5,360 nt of DNA from Deltaproteobacteria bacterium (lineage in GTDB: Bacteria; Desulfobacterota; B13-G15): positions 1 through 5,360 of the forward strand of contig QMLA01000085.1 of the NCBI GenBank assembly GCA_003646585.1, written 5' to 3'. The position numbers were made by a program, and so were the translations under genes. Below are positions 1-5,360 of the stretch, in pieces. The notes beneath the pieces are model-generated. The model saw nothing but the letters and a program-made list of their open reading frames with translations. It was not told the origin of the DNA and made no database searches. Within the stretch, counting starts at the first letter, position 1; the number at the start of each line of letters is the position of its first letter.

Positions 1-810
1 CCACGCCTATAGGAATGGTCTCAAGGCCAAGCCTCGCGTACAGTTCGAGGAGTTCGGGGGCCTTCTCTCCCAAGGCCTCAACGTGCTTCTTCACGGTGGT
101 AAGGTCACCTCGGGCTATTGGTCCGGTCAATCCCTGAGGGATCCCCAGGTTTTTTTATATTGGCCAAGGTGCCGCGGAGAAGGGGGGAAAGCAGCCCCAT
201 TGCGGCCGTCCTCTCGATATCCAGGCGCTCCAGGAGCCTCAGAGCCACATCCACCAAGGTGACCATGTAATTGCTGGCAAAAACAGCCGCAGCATGATAA
301 AGGACCTTGCCCTCCGGAGGGACCCGCACGTACGAGCACCCTATGTCCTCGGCCATGCGTTCAAGGAGGGCCCTCAACCCTTCCGATGAGGCCTCGATGC
401 CGATGGTCGACCCTGACAGGTTCTGCAGGGCCTGTTCGATGGTGGCGAAGGCCTGACAGGGATGAAAGGAGCCCACCTCTGCTCCGGCCCTCCTCGCTCC
501 CTCCAGCACGTCCAGGGAAAGGGCCCCGCTTGTATGAACCACCTTGTGCCTGGGACGCCATGGAAGACCCCCCCACCACCTAGGCTATAGCATCATCGGA
601 GGTGGTCACAAAGATCAGCTCCGATGACCGAAGGACCCCTTCCGGATCCTCCCATACCTTGGTCCCAGGGACATGCTGGAGGAAGCGATTGCGACTTTGG
701 GGGCTGCGGCTCCATACATCTGTAACCCTGTAGCCGGCTTCCTTAAGCCTTGCCCCCAGGGCCGTTCCCACCCTTCCAGCGCCTATGAAACCGATCCTTA
801 TGTCCCTCAC
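1..810 (-). pseudogene. Rossmann-like/DUF2520 oxidoreductase-family protein, interrupted, 3' end outside window
   Basis: This is a two-domain protein. The N-terminal Rossmann fold carries GFIGAGRVG (GxGxxG at about residues 10-15). A DUF2520-type C-terminal domain is recognisable from VHTSGALS, GSFHPCQAF, YHAAAVFASNY and, in a third frame, LTGPIARGD. The family resembles ProC and ketopantoate reductases, but I know of no settled reaction, so the substrate is left open. The GTG start at 810 overlaps the rmlB stop as GTGA; its ribosome site is weak. The frame is broken twice. A TAG stop at 582-580 is followed by a frame change near the G7 run (568-574). An A7 run (150-156 on the plus strand as T7) then shifts the frame; six A would restore it. 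Homology continues on both sides of each break and out to base 1. This is either a recent pseudogene or sequence error. Family assignment is confident; the intact state is not. Confidence 0.8.
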
Positions 811-1866
811 CTTCGGCCCGCGTCCCTTATCCTCGGCTCGTAAAGGCGTGAATAATACCGGAGATACTCCCCGCTTATCACCCTCTCCACCCACTGCTGA
901 TTTTCCAGATACCACCTCACCGTGATCCTCATCCCCTCTTCGAACCCCACCTGGGGTTTCCAGCCGAGTTCCCCTTCGATCTTCGAACAATCGAGGGCAT
1001 AGCGATAATCATGGGCCTCACCGCGGGGATCGGGGATGTGGCATATAAGCTTCGTGTAATTTTCAGGATCCTCCCCCGTTTCCTCTGCAAGGATCCGGCA
1101 AATCATCTCGACCACCTCTATGTTCCTCTTCTCGTTCCCCCCACCGATATTGTATATCTCCCCCGGTTTCCCTTTCCTCAACACGAGGTCGATGGCCCTG
1201 CAGTTATCCAGCACAAAGAGCCAGTCCCTTATCTGCTTCCCCTCACCGTAAACCGGAAGCTCTTCCCCGGAGAGGGCATTCCTTATCATCAAGGGGATGA
1301 GTTTTTCAGGGAATTGGTAGGGACCGTAATTGTTGGAACTTCTGGTTATCAGCACCGGAACCCCATAAGCCTTGAAGTAGGCCCGACAGAGGAGATCTGC
1401 CGAGGCCTTGGATGCCGCATAGGGACTGTTGGGCATAAGGGGGCTCAACTCGGTAAACTTGCCCTCATCCCCGAGGGCCATATACCTCATCGGTGGATAT
1501 TTGGAGGAAACGCCCGACCCCATAGCGCCTTGCAGCCTCAAGCAGAACTTGAACCCCTTTCACGTTGGTTTCGATGAAGGGACCCGGATCCAGGATGCTT
1601 CGGTCGACGTGGGATTCGGCAGCGAAGTTCACCACAGCATCAAAGCGCTCGCTGCCGAAAAGATCGTCAATCAGGCTCCTTTCGGTAATATCGCCCTTGA
1701 CGAACCGGTAACGGGGATCTCCCTCGAATTCTTTGAGGTTTTCCGGATTTCCGGCATAGGTCAGCTTATCCAGATTCACGATCTTCCAGTCGGGATGCTC
1801 CCTGAGGACGTACCTTATGAAGTTACTGCCTATGAAACCACAACCCCCTGTGACGAGAAGCTTCAC
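807..1866 (-). CDS. rmlB: dTDP-glucose 4,6-dehydratase RmlB, frameshifted near 1476
   Basis: RmlB is a cytoplasmic extended-SDR enzyme that dehydrates dTDP-glucose to dTDP-4-keto-6-deoxyglucose with bound NAD, the second step to dTDP-rhamnose. The start is GTG at 1866, where KLLVTGGCGFIGSN begins the NAD-binding GxxGxxG motif; GGAGGG sits 5 bases upstream and the start overlaps the rmlC stop as GTGA. An upstream extension in the same frame lies inside rmlC and is not credible. ISTDEVYG (about residues 123-130) holds the Thr-Asp-Glu catalytic triad. NSPYAASK gives the YxxxK pair (about 150/154), followed by RSSNNYGPYQFPEKLIP and a normal C-terminus. After VYG the frame runs into TGA at 1467-1465, while LGDEGKFTE continues in another frame from 1475. 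Two missing bases, or one extra, explain this; the usual VYGSLG suggests two missing. Restored length is about 353 residues, normal for the family. As written, two fragments result. Confidence 0.93.
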
Positions 1867-2429
1867 CTTGGCCCTCCATAAACGAAACGATTTTCCGCCT
1901 CCGAGAGCCTCGGCCAGCGGCTGTCCCTCTCGGAAAGGATGGGGGATTCTACAGGCCAATCTATCCCTATCTCAGGGTCGTTCCATATGATCCCGGCCTC
2001 ATGCTCGGGAGAATACTCATCGGTAACCTTGTAATGGACCTCCGCATAGTCGCTCAGCACACAGAAACCGTGGGCGAACCCCGGGGGTATGTAAAGCATG
2101 AACCTGTTCTCTGAAGAAAGCCTCACCCCAACCCACTTGCCGTAGGTCGGCGATCCCCTCCTTATGTCCACTGCCACATCGAATATCTCCCCCTGAAGAA
2201 CCCTCACCAGCTTTCCCTGAGCCCTGGGGGGGTTCTGATAATGGAGCCCTCTCAAGACCCCCTTGACCGATCGCGAGTGATTGTCCTGCAGAAAGCGCTC
2301 GGTGATGCCGAAGGCAGAAAACTCCGAATATTTGTAGACCTCCATGAAGAACCCCCGTTCATCTGAAAAAACCACCGGCTCTATGAGCACCACCTCTGGG
2401 ATCTCCAGCCTTCGGAACCTGAAGGGCAT
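1863..2429 (-). CDS. rmlC: dTDP-4-dehydrorhamnose 3,5-epimerase RmlC
   Basis: RmlC is a 188-residue cupin that epimerises C3 and C5 of dTDP-4-keto-6-deoxyglucose, the third step of dTDP-L-rhamnose synthesis, in the cytoplasm. Visible motifs in order are DERGFF (23-28), QDNHSRS (48-54), GVLRGLHYQ (57-65, with the expected catalytic base His63), QGKLVRV (71-77), DVAVDIR (84-90), IPPGFAHGF (114-122) and YKVTDEYSP (133-141), then a D-P-E-I-G-I-D-W-P segment. Length and order match the family and the frame is unbroken, even across a G7 run at 2226-2232. The ATG at 2429-2427 overlaps the rmlA stop as TGATG. A GAGGTG ribosome site lies about 8 bases upstream, inside the rmlA end. The stop overlaps the rmlB GTG. 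Coupled translation with both neighbours is likely. Confidence 0.97.
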   Translation of the reverse strand: MPFRFRRLEIPEVVLIEPVVFSDERGFFMEVYKYSEFSAFGITERFLQDNHSRSVKGVLRGLHYQNPPRAQGKLVRVLQGEIFDVAVDIRRGSPTYGKWVGVRLSSENRFMLYIPPGFAHGFCVLSDYAEVHYKVTDEYSPEHEAGIIWNDPEIGIDWPVESPILSERDSRWPRLSEAENRFVYGGPR

Positions 2430-3493
2430 CAGATCAGCACCTCTGCGTCATCGCCGATCATAAGCCTTAAGGCCTTGCTGTTGAGGGATCTCGATTCCAC
2501 AAGGGCGTTTTTGCCGATCACACTGTCCTCTATTCGCTCTATCCCCAGAAGCCTTGCTCCGTCCAAGACCACCGAGTGTTCTATGGCGACCCTCTGGAGG
2601 TGACAGCCCCTGCCGATGCTTGTGTAGGGGCCAACGAAGGCATCCCTTATGACCGCATCCCTTCCTATGACCACAGGTCCCCTCACGGTGCTCCTTTCGA
2701 CCCTTGCACCTTCCTCAAGCACCACCCGCCCGAGGACCTTGCTTTCGGAATCCACCGAGCCTTCCACCCTACGCCGAACGAGTTCATCGAGCACCACCCG
2801 GTTTGCCTCAAGCAGATCGTCCTTCTTTCCCGTATCAAGCCACCAGCCCCCAAGGATCGAACACCTCACTTCCCTTCCCTTCTCAAGGAGCCGCTGGATC
2901 GCATCGGTTATCTCCAGTTCTCCGCGCCAAGAAGGCTTAATCTCGGATATAGCCTCATGAATCGCCGGCGAAAACAGATAAACGCCAACTAAGGCAAGAT
3001 TGGATGGGGGGTCCTTAGGCTTCTCCACGAGCCTTATAACCCTCCCCTGCCCATCCACCACTGCCACACCGAACATCCTCGGATCCTCCACCTCCTTGAG
3101 CAGGATCGAGGCATCAGGCCCTGTAGCCCGGAACTCCTCCAGGAACCCCTCGAGGGTCTCGCCCACGAGGTTATCGCCCAGGTACATCAGAAAGGGGTCA
3201 TCGCCCAGGAAGTCCCTGGCGACAATTACCGCATGGGCAAGACCCTTGGGTTCATCCTGCAGGATAAAGGTGAAGGACAAACCCCATGGGTTCTGTCTGA
3301 GGGATTCTTTGATCTGTTCCCCGGTCTCCGGGGCTATGATCACACCGACATCTTTTACGCCACAGCGAGCTATCTGATCCATTACGTAGTGGATGATGGG
3401 TCGATTAGCAACTGGGACAAGCTGCTTGGGGAGGGTATAGGTGAGGGGCCTGAGTCTTGTGCCCTTCCCCCCGGCAAGCACAAGGGCCTTCAT
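2429..3493 (-). CDS. rmlA: glucose-1-phosphate thymidylyltransferase, long form (RmlA)
   Basis: This 354-residue enzyme makes dTDP-glucose from dTTP and glucose-1-phosphate, the entry step to dTDP-rhamnose. The N-terminal nucleotidyltransferase domain shows [11 protein letters not shown] (6-16), [12 protein letters not shown] (21-32, Lys23), YLGDN (104-108, metal Asp107), VEKP (156-159) and GGWWLDTG (215-222, second Asp220). From about 246 to the end come imperfect hexapeptide repeats ([27 protein letters not shown]), a left-handed beta-helix. That places it in the long RmlA subfamily rather than the roughly 290-residue RmlA/RfbA of enteric bacteria. The ATG at 3493 is chosen over an upstream in-frame start at 3547 because family homology begins at MKALVLAGG and AAGGAGG stands 6 bases before it. 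The start overlaps the rmlD stop as ATGA. The position in an rml operon argues against an antibiotic-sugar role. Confidence 0.95.
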   Translation of the reverse strand: MKALVLAGGKGTRLRPLTYTLPKQLVPVANRPIIHYVMDQIARCGVKDVGVIIAPETGEQIKESLRQNPWGLSFTFILQDEPKGLAHAVIVARDFLGDDPFLMYLGDNLVGETLEGFLEEFRATGPDASILLKEVEDPRMFGVAVVDGQGRVIRLVEKPKDPPSNLALVGVYLFSPAIHEAISEIKPSWRGELEITDAIQRLLEKGREVRCSILGGWWLDTGKKDDLLEANRVVLDELVRRRVEGSVDSESKVLGRVVLEEGARVERSTVRGPVVIGRDAVIRDAFVGPYTSIGRGCHLQRVAIEHSVVLDGARLLGIERIEDSVIGKNALVESRSLNSKALRLMIGDDAEVLI

Positions 3494-4392
3494 GAAAAAC
3501 CTCCTTCCTTTATTTCCTCCACAAACCTGCGAAGGGACTCCCGCCAATCGGGCATCATATTGAGCCCCTGAACCTTTAGCAAAAAGTTTTCCAGAACCGA
3601 GTTCCTGGGCCTTTTGGCTGGCCTGGGAAACTCCTCGGTCTTTACCGGCTTAAGTCGAACGGCCCTGCCCTCTATCCTGAAGATCACCGTTCCATCTCCC
3701 CTTTCTTCCTCTTCGCTCCCCCAAAGCCTCAGGAGCTCCCGGGCGAACTCGAACCAGGTGCAGCTGCCCTCCGAAGATGCATGATAAAGCCCATAGGCCT
3801 CGGTACCGATAAGATCCTTTATTTGCCTTGCCAGATCCCTTGCCCAGGTGGGCGTGCCCCTCTGATCATCGACTACTTTGAGTTCATCCCTCTGTCGGAG
3901 GATGGAAAGGATCGTCCTCGGGAAACTTTTTCCCCTCCTGCCATAAAGCCACGCCGTCCTTAAGATGAAGGATTCGGGATGCTGTTCTTTGACAAATCGT
4001 TCACCCAAAAGCTTTGACATCCCGTAAGCATTTATCGGCCTCGGAGGATCGAACTCCACATAAGGCCCCTCCTTGGTCCCGTCAAAAACATAATCGGTGC
4101 TTATGTAAATGAGCTTTGCCCCTACCTTCCGGGCCGAAAGGGCCACATTCCTGGCCCCGATGGCGTTGACCAAAAAGGCCCTCCGGGAATCCCGCTCACA
4201 GCCATCCACATCGGTCCAGGCCGCACAATTGATAAGCACCTCGGGACGAAGATCGCGGACAAACCCCTCCAGACGGCCAAAATCGGTCACGTCAAGTTCA
4301 TCGTGCCCCTTGGCGATAACCTCATGATCAGCCAGTACCCCTAAAAGCTCGGATCCGAGATTCCCTCTGGCCCCGAGAATAAGCACCCTCAT
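3490..4392 (-). CDS. rmlD: dTDP-4-dehydrorhamnose reductase RmlD
   Basis: RmlD reduces dTDP-4-keto-L-rhamnose to dTDP-L-rhamnose with NAD(P)H, the final step, in the cytoplasm. It has 300 residues, usual for this SDR family. It shows GARGNLG (7-13, nucleotide binding, with Asn where many homologues have Gln), NCAAWTDVD (55-63), ISTDYVFDG (97-105), the YxxxK pair Tyr123/Lys127 in [19 protein letters not shown] (144-151), [10 protein letters not shown] (179-188, often GTPTYARDLA) and RPRNSVLEN (261-269). The frame is intact. The ATG at 4392 is supported by homology starting at once; GGTGAT, complementary to the 16S 3' end, lies 5 bases upstream. It is the first sugar gene of the operon, and its end carries the rmlA ribosome site. 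The hairpin at 4415-4447 lies directly upstream and could control it. Confidence 0.96.
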   Translation of the reverse strand: MRVLILGARGNLGSELLGVLADHEVIAKGHDELDVTDFGRLEGFVRDLRPEVLINCAAWTDVDGCERDSRRAFLVNAIGARNVALSARKVGAKLIYISTDYVFDGTKEGPYVEFDPPRPINAYGMSKLLGERFVKEQHPESFILRTAWLYGRRGKSFPRTILSILRQRDELKVVDDQRGTPTWARDLARQIKDLIGTEAYGLYHASSEGSCTWFEFARELLRLWGSEEEERGDGTVIFRIEGRAVRLKPVKTEEFPRPAKRPRNSVLENFLLKVQGLNMMPDWRESLRRFVEEIKEGGFS

Positions 4393-4403
4393 CCTTCATC
4401 ACC
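4393..4403 (-). promoter_or_regulatory. ribosome binding site of rmlD
   Basis: On the minus strand GGTGAT precedes the ATG by 5 bases and matches the 16S anti-Shine-Dalgarno tail (AUCACC). A second weak GAAGG abuts the ATG. It lies directly after the T-rich end of the upstream hairpin, leaving almost no room for a separate promoter with a leader. Confidence 0.5.
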
Positions 4404-4414
4404 AAAGTTTATTC

Positions 4415-4447
4415 AAAATACAAAACCCCCTCTACCCCTCGAGGGGG
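4415..4447 (-). terminator. rho-independent terminator or attenuator between the small membrane protein and rmlD
   Basis: Read on the minus strand, CCCCCTC (4447-4441) pairs perfectly with GAGGGGG (4432-4426) around an 8-base loop, followed immediately by TTTTGTATTTT (4425-4415). On the plus strand no T tract follows, so it works leftward. It begins 34 bases past the small membrane protein stop and ends 22 bases before the rmlD ATG. It would end the small transcript or act as a leaky attenuator for the rml operon. A smaller CCCC-TCGA-GGGG hairpin uses part of the same bases and would exclude the larger stem. Confidence 0.6.
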
Positions 4448-4481
4448 CAACACCCAAGGGGAAACCTTTTCCGTTCAGCCC

Positions 4482-4646
4482 TTAGCCGCTTCCGGAACCC
4501 GCCTTGCGCTCAGACCAGACAAGCAGGGCCAGACCGGCCCCCAAGACGATCTCCGCAATCCCGGTGGCCCAGTTCACATTCCAAAAGAGGTTTATCACTC
4601 CCAGAACCAATCCCACTATGCCCAAAACCAGAGCGATCGACCTCAT
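4482..4646 (-). CDS. small two-helix membrane protein, 54 residues, unknown function
   Basis: The reading frame encodes 54 residues from ATG at 4646 to TAA at 4484-4482. AAGGAGGG at 4658-4651 stands 4 bases before the ATG, the best ribosome site in the window, which is the main reason to believe the gene. Residues about 4-22 (starting IALVLGIVGLVLG) and 28-44 (starting TGIAEIVLGAGLA) are hydrophobic enough to span the membrane. A short NVNW turn lies between them and the C-terminal tail is polar (SERKAGSGSG). MRS at the start and ERK at the end suggest both termini are cytoplasmic by the positive-inside rule. I recognise no family. It lies upstream of rmlD on the same strand, separated by the hairpin, so it could be a monocistronic gene or the leading gene of the rml transcript. 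A link to polysaccharide synthesis is only positional. Confidence 0.72.
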   Translation of the reverse strand: MRSIALVLGIVGLVLGVINLFWNVNWATGIAEIVLGAGLALLVWSERKAGSGSG

Positions 4647-4650
4647 TTTT

Positions 4651-4658
4651 CCCTCCTT
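4651..4658 (-). promoter_or_regulatory. strong ribosome binding site of the small membrane protein
   Basis: AAGGAGGG on the minus strand, followed by AAAA and ATG, is a near-consensus Shine-Dalgarno at normal spacing. It decides both the start and the reality of a gene too short to stand on length alone. Confidence 0.75.
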
Positions 4659-4673
4659 ATAAAAAGTTTTTAT
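4659..4673. repeat. AT-rich 15-base near-perfect palindrome in the divergent intergenic region
   Basis: ATAAAAAGTTTTTAT is symmetric apart from its central base. It lies between the divergent small-protein and sugar-transferase genes, overlapping the presumed leader of the former. It could be an operator or just AT-rich promoter DNA; no regulator is visible nearby. Confidence 0.35.
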
Positions 4674-4703
4674 CTTTTACCACATCCGGTAATTCGCTGA
4701 GAA
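4674..4703 (-). promoter_or_regulatory. possible sigma-70-type promoter for the small membrane protein and perhaps the rml operon
   Basis: On the minus strand TTCTCA (4703-4698, 4 of 6 matches to TTGACA) and TAAAAG (4679-4674, 4 of 6 to TATAAT) are 18 bases apart. Transcription would start just upstream of the AAGGAGGG ribosome site. The match is weak, and chance hits of this quality are common in AT-rich DNA. Confidence 0.25.
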
Positions 4704-4751
4704 GGAGTCGCTTGTCTTGCTCCCCAGGGGGTGTTGTTGTAAAACACTGCT

Positions 4752-5360
4752 GTGGTGGAAAGAAGGCTTTCCTTTTCCATCAAGGAGAGAAAGCTGATTT
4801 TGGGGGTCCTGGATCTATTGGCCCTGAACGTGGGTCTTTTATGGGCCCTTTCGTTAAGGCCTCAATATGAGTTCACCTTTGGTCTGATGTTCAAACACCC
4901 TCATTGGTTCGGGATCTTGAGCTTTCTATGGTTCCTCTGGGCCTGGGCCTTCGATGCCTATGACATCAGGACGACGGCGAGGTTCAAAAACTCCGCTCGG
5001 GCCATTGCCTTGGCCACGGTGGTTGCAGTGGGGATCTTTCTCCTCATTCCCTATGTGACCCCACCCCTCCCCGTTCGGCGGTCCCTACTTCTTCCTCTGC
5101 CCTTTTTGCCCCTCGGGCTCTTGCTTTTGGGCAGGGGCTTTTATTCGGCTGTCTTACGCCAACCCATCTTCGTTCGCCGTGTGCTCATCCTGGGGACGGG
5201 ATGGGCCGGGGAGACGATCCTCGAAGCCTTGAGGGAAAATGGAGGCGAGACCTTCGAAGTCATAGGGTTCATCGATGACGATCCCCGAAAACAGAACCAA
5301 AGTATTCATGGCTATCCGGTCCTGGGGGGCGCTATCAGCTGAAGGACCTGATTTCTGAGC
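4752..5360 (+). CDS. polyprenyl-phosphate sugar-1-phosphate transferase, N-terminal part, frameshifted near 5329, 3' end outside window
   Basis: Enzymes of this family transfer a sugar-1-phosphate from a nucleotide sugar to undecaprenyl phosphate at the inner membrane, starting O-antigen, capsule or exopolysaccharide units. Seen here are four hydrophobic helices (about residues 14-33, 50-67, 84-103, 111-128), AYDIR after the second, then a CoA-binding-like Rossmann domain with VLILGTGWAG (144-153), FIDDDP (173-178) and IHGYPVLGG (185-193). The catalytic sugar-transferase domain lies beyond the edge, so the sugar is unknown. The start is the GTG at 4752, or the adjacent GTG at 4755; an in-frame TAA at 4740 excludes anything earlier and no good ribosome site is near. 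After VLGG the frame ends in TGA at 5340-5342. If the G6 run at 5324-5329 had seven G, the frame would continue as GRYQLKDLISE to the window end, as the family expects. It is divergent from the rml operon. Confidence 0.85.

Noticed and set aside
361..579. A minus-strand frame of 72 codons across the DUF2520 break, starting MVGGSS
   Set aside because: It is simply the out-of-frame reading through the G7 region; its translation is low-complexity and matches nothing I recognise, whereas the alternative frame shows the family motifs.
150..1480. Programmed ribosomal frameshifting as explanation for the breaks
   Set aside because: The breaks are of different types, one involves a stop codon, no consistent slippery site with a downstream structure was seen, and these families are normally encoded in one frame.
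1011..1577. Long plus-strand open frame (188 codons) opposite rmlB, continuing in a second frame to about 1881
   Set aside because: It is antisense to a clearly recognised gene, its translation has no recognisable domain and it has no convincing ribosome site; high GC lowers the stop frequency on the opposite strand.
2576..3571. Several plus-strand open frames opposite rmlA and the end of rmlD
   Set aside because: They are rich in Pro, Ser and Arg in the way shadow frames are, they overlap each other, and the minus-strand genes explain the sequence fully.
4667..4695. Plus-strand promoter TTTTTA and TAATTC, 17 bases apart, for the sugar transferase
   Set aside because: Only 3 and 2 of 6 bases match consensus; spacing alone is not enough.
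1..5360. CRISPR array, tRNA or rRNA gene, insertion sequence
   Set aside because: No repeated spacer-like units, cloverleaf or transposase frame was seen; nearly the entire window is accounted for by the genes listed.

Overview
The window is a bacterial surface-polysaccharide locus. A dTDP-L-rhamnose biosynthesis operon on the minus strand runs right to left as rmlD, rmlA, rmlC, rmlB, and is followed by a Rossmann/DUF2520 oxidoreductase-like gene that leaves the window on the left. On the plus strand at the right edge lies the start of a divergent membrane-bound polyprenyl-phosphate sugar-1-phosphate transferase, the type of enzyme that starts O-antigen or exopolysaccharide units. The organism cannot be named from this stretch. 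Moderately high GC, frequent AGG (Arg) and ATA (Ile) codons, strong AGGAGG-type ribosome sites, very tight gene packing and a long-form RmlA would fit a thermophilic or deep-branching bacterium; this is inference only.

Layout. 1-810 (minus): DUF2520 gene, 5' end at 810, 3' end outside, broken at two places. 807-1866 (minus): rmlB, broken by one frameshift near 1476. 1863-2429: rmlC, intact. 2429-3493: rmlA long form, intact. 3490-4392: rmlD, intact. 4393-4481: short gap with a terminator- or attenuator-like hairpin pointing toward rmlD. 4482-4646 (minus): a 54-residue two-helix membrane protein with a strong ribosome site. 4647-4751: divergent intergenic region with an AT palindrome. 4752-5360 (plus): sugar transferase N-terminus, with a frameshift near 5329.

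Function. RmlA makes dTDP-glucose, RmlB dehydrates it to the 4-keto-6-deoxy sugar, RmlC epimerises it and RmlD reduces it to dTDP-L-rhamnose, so the complete four-step pathway is present. The divergent transferase probably starts a glycan on undecaprenyl phosphate in the same surface-polysaccharide programme. Every junction from rmlD to the DUF2520 gene overlaps by 1-4 bases, which suggests one translationally coupled transcript. The small membrane protein lies at its head, separated from rmlD by the hairpin.

The main anomaly is that three of the six recognisable genes are interrupted by small indels, at or near homopolymers in three of four cases, while each remains recognisable on both sides of the break. 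Sequencing or consensus error is the simplest explanation, although a G7 run in rmlC and a G6 run in rmlA are read in frame. True pseudogenisation cannot be excluded from sequence alone.
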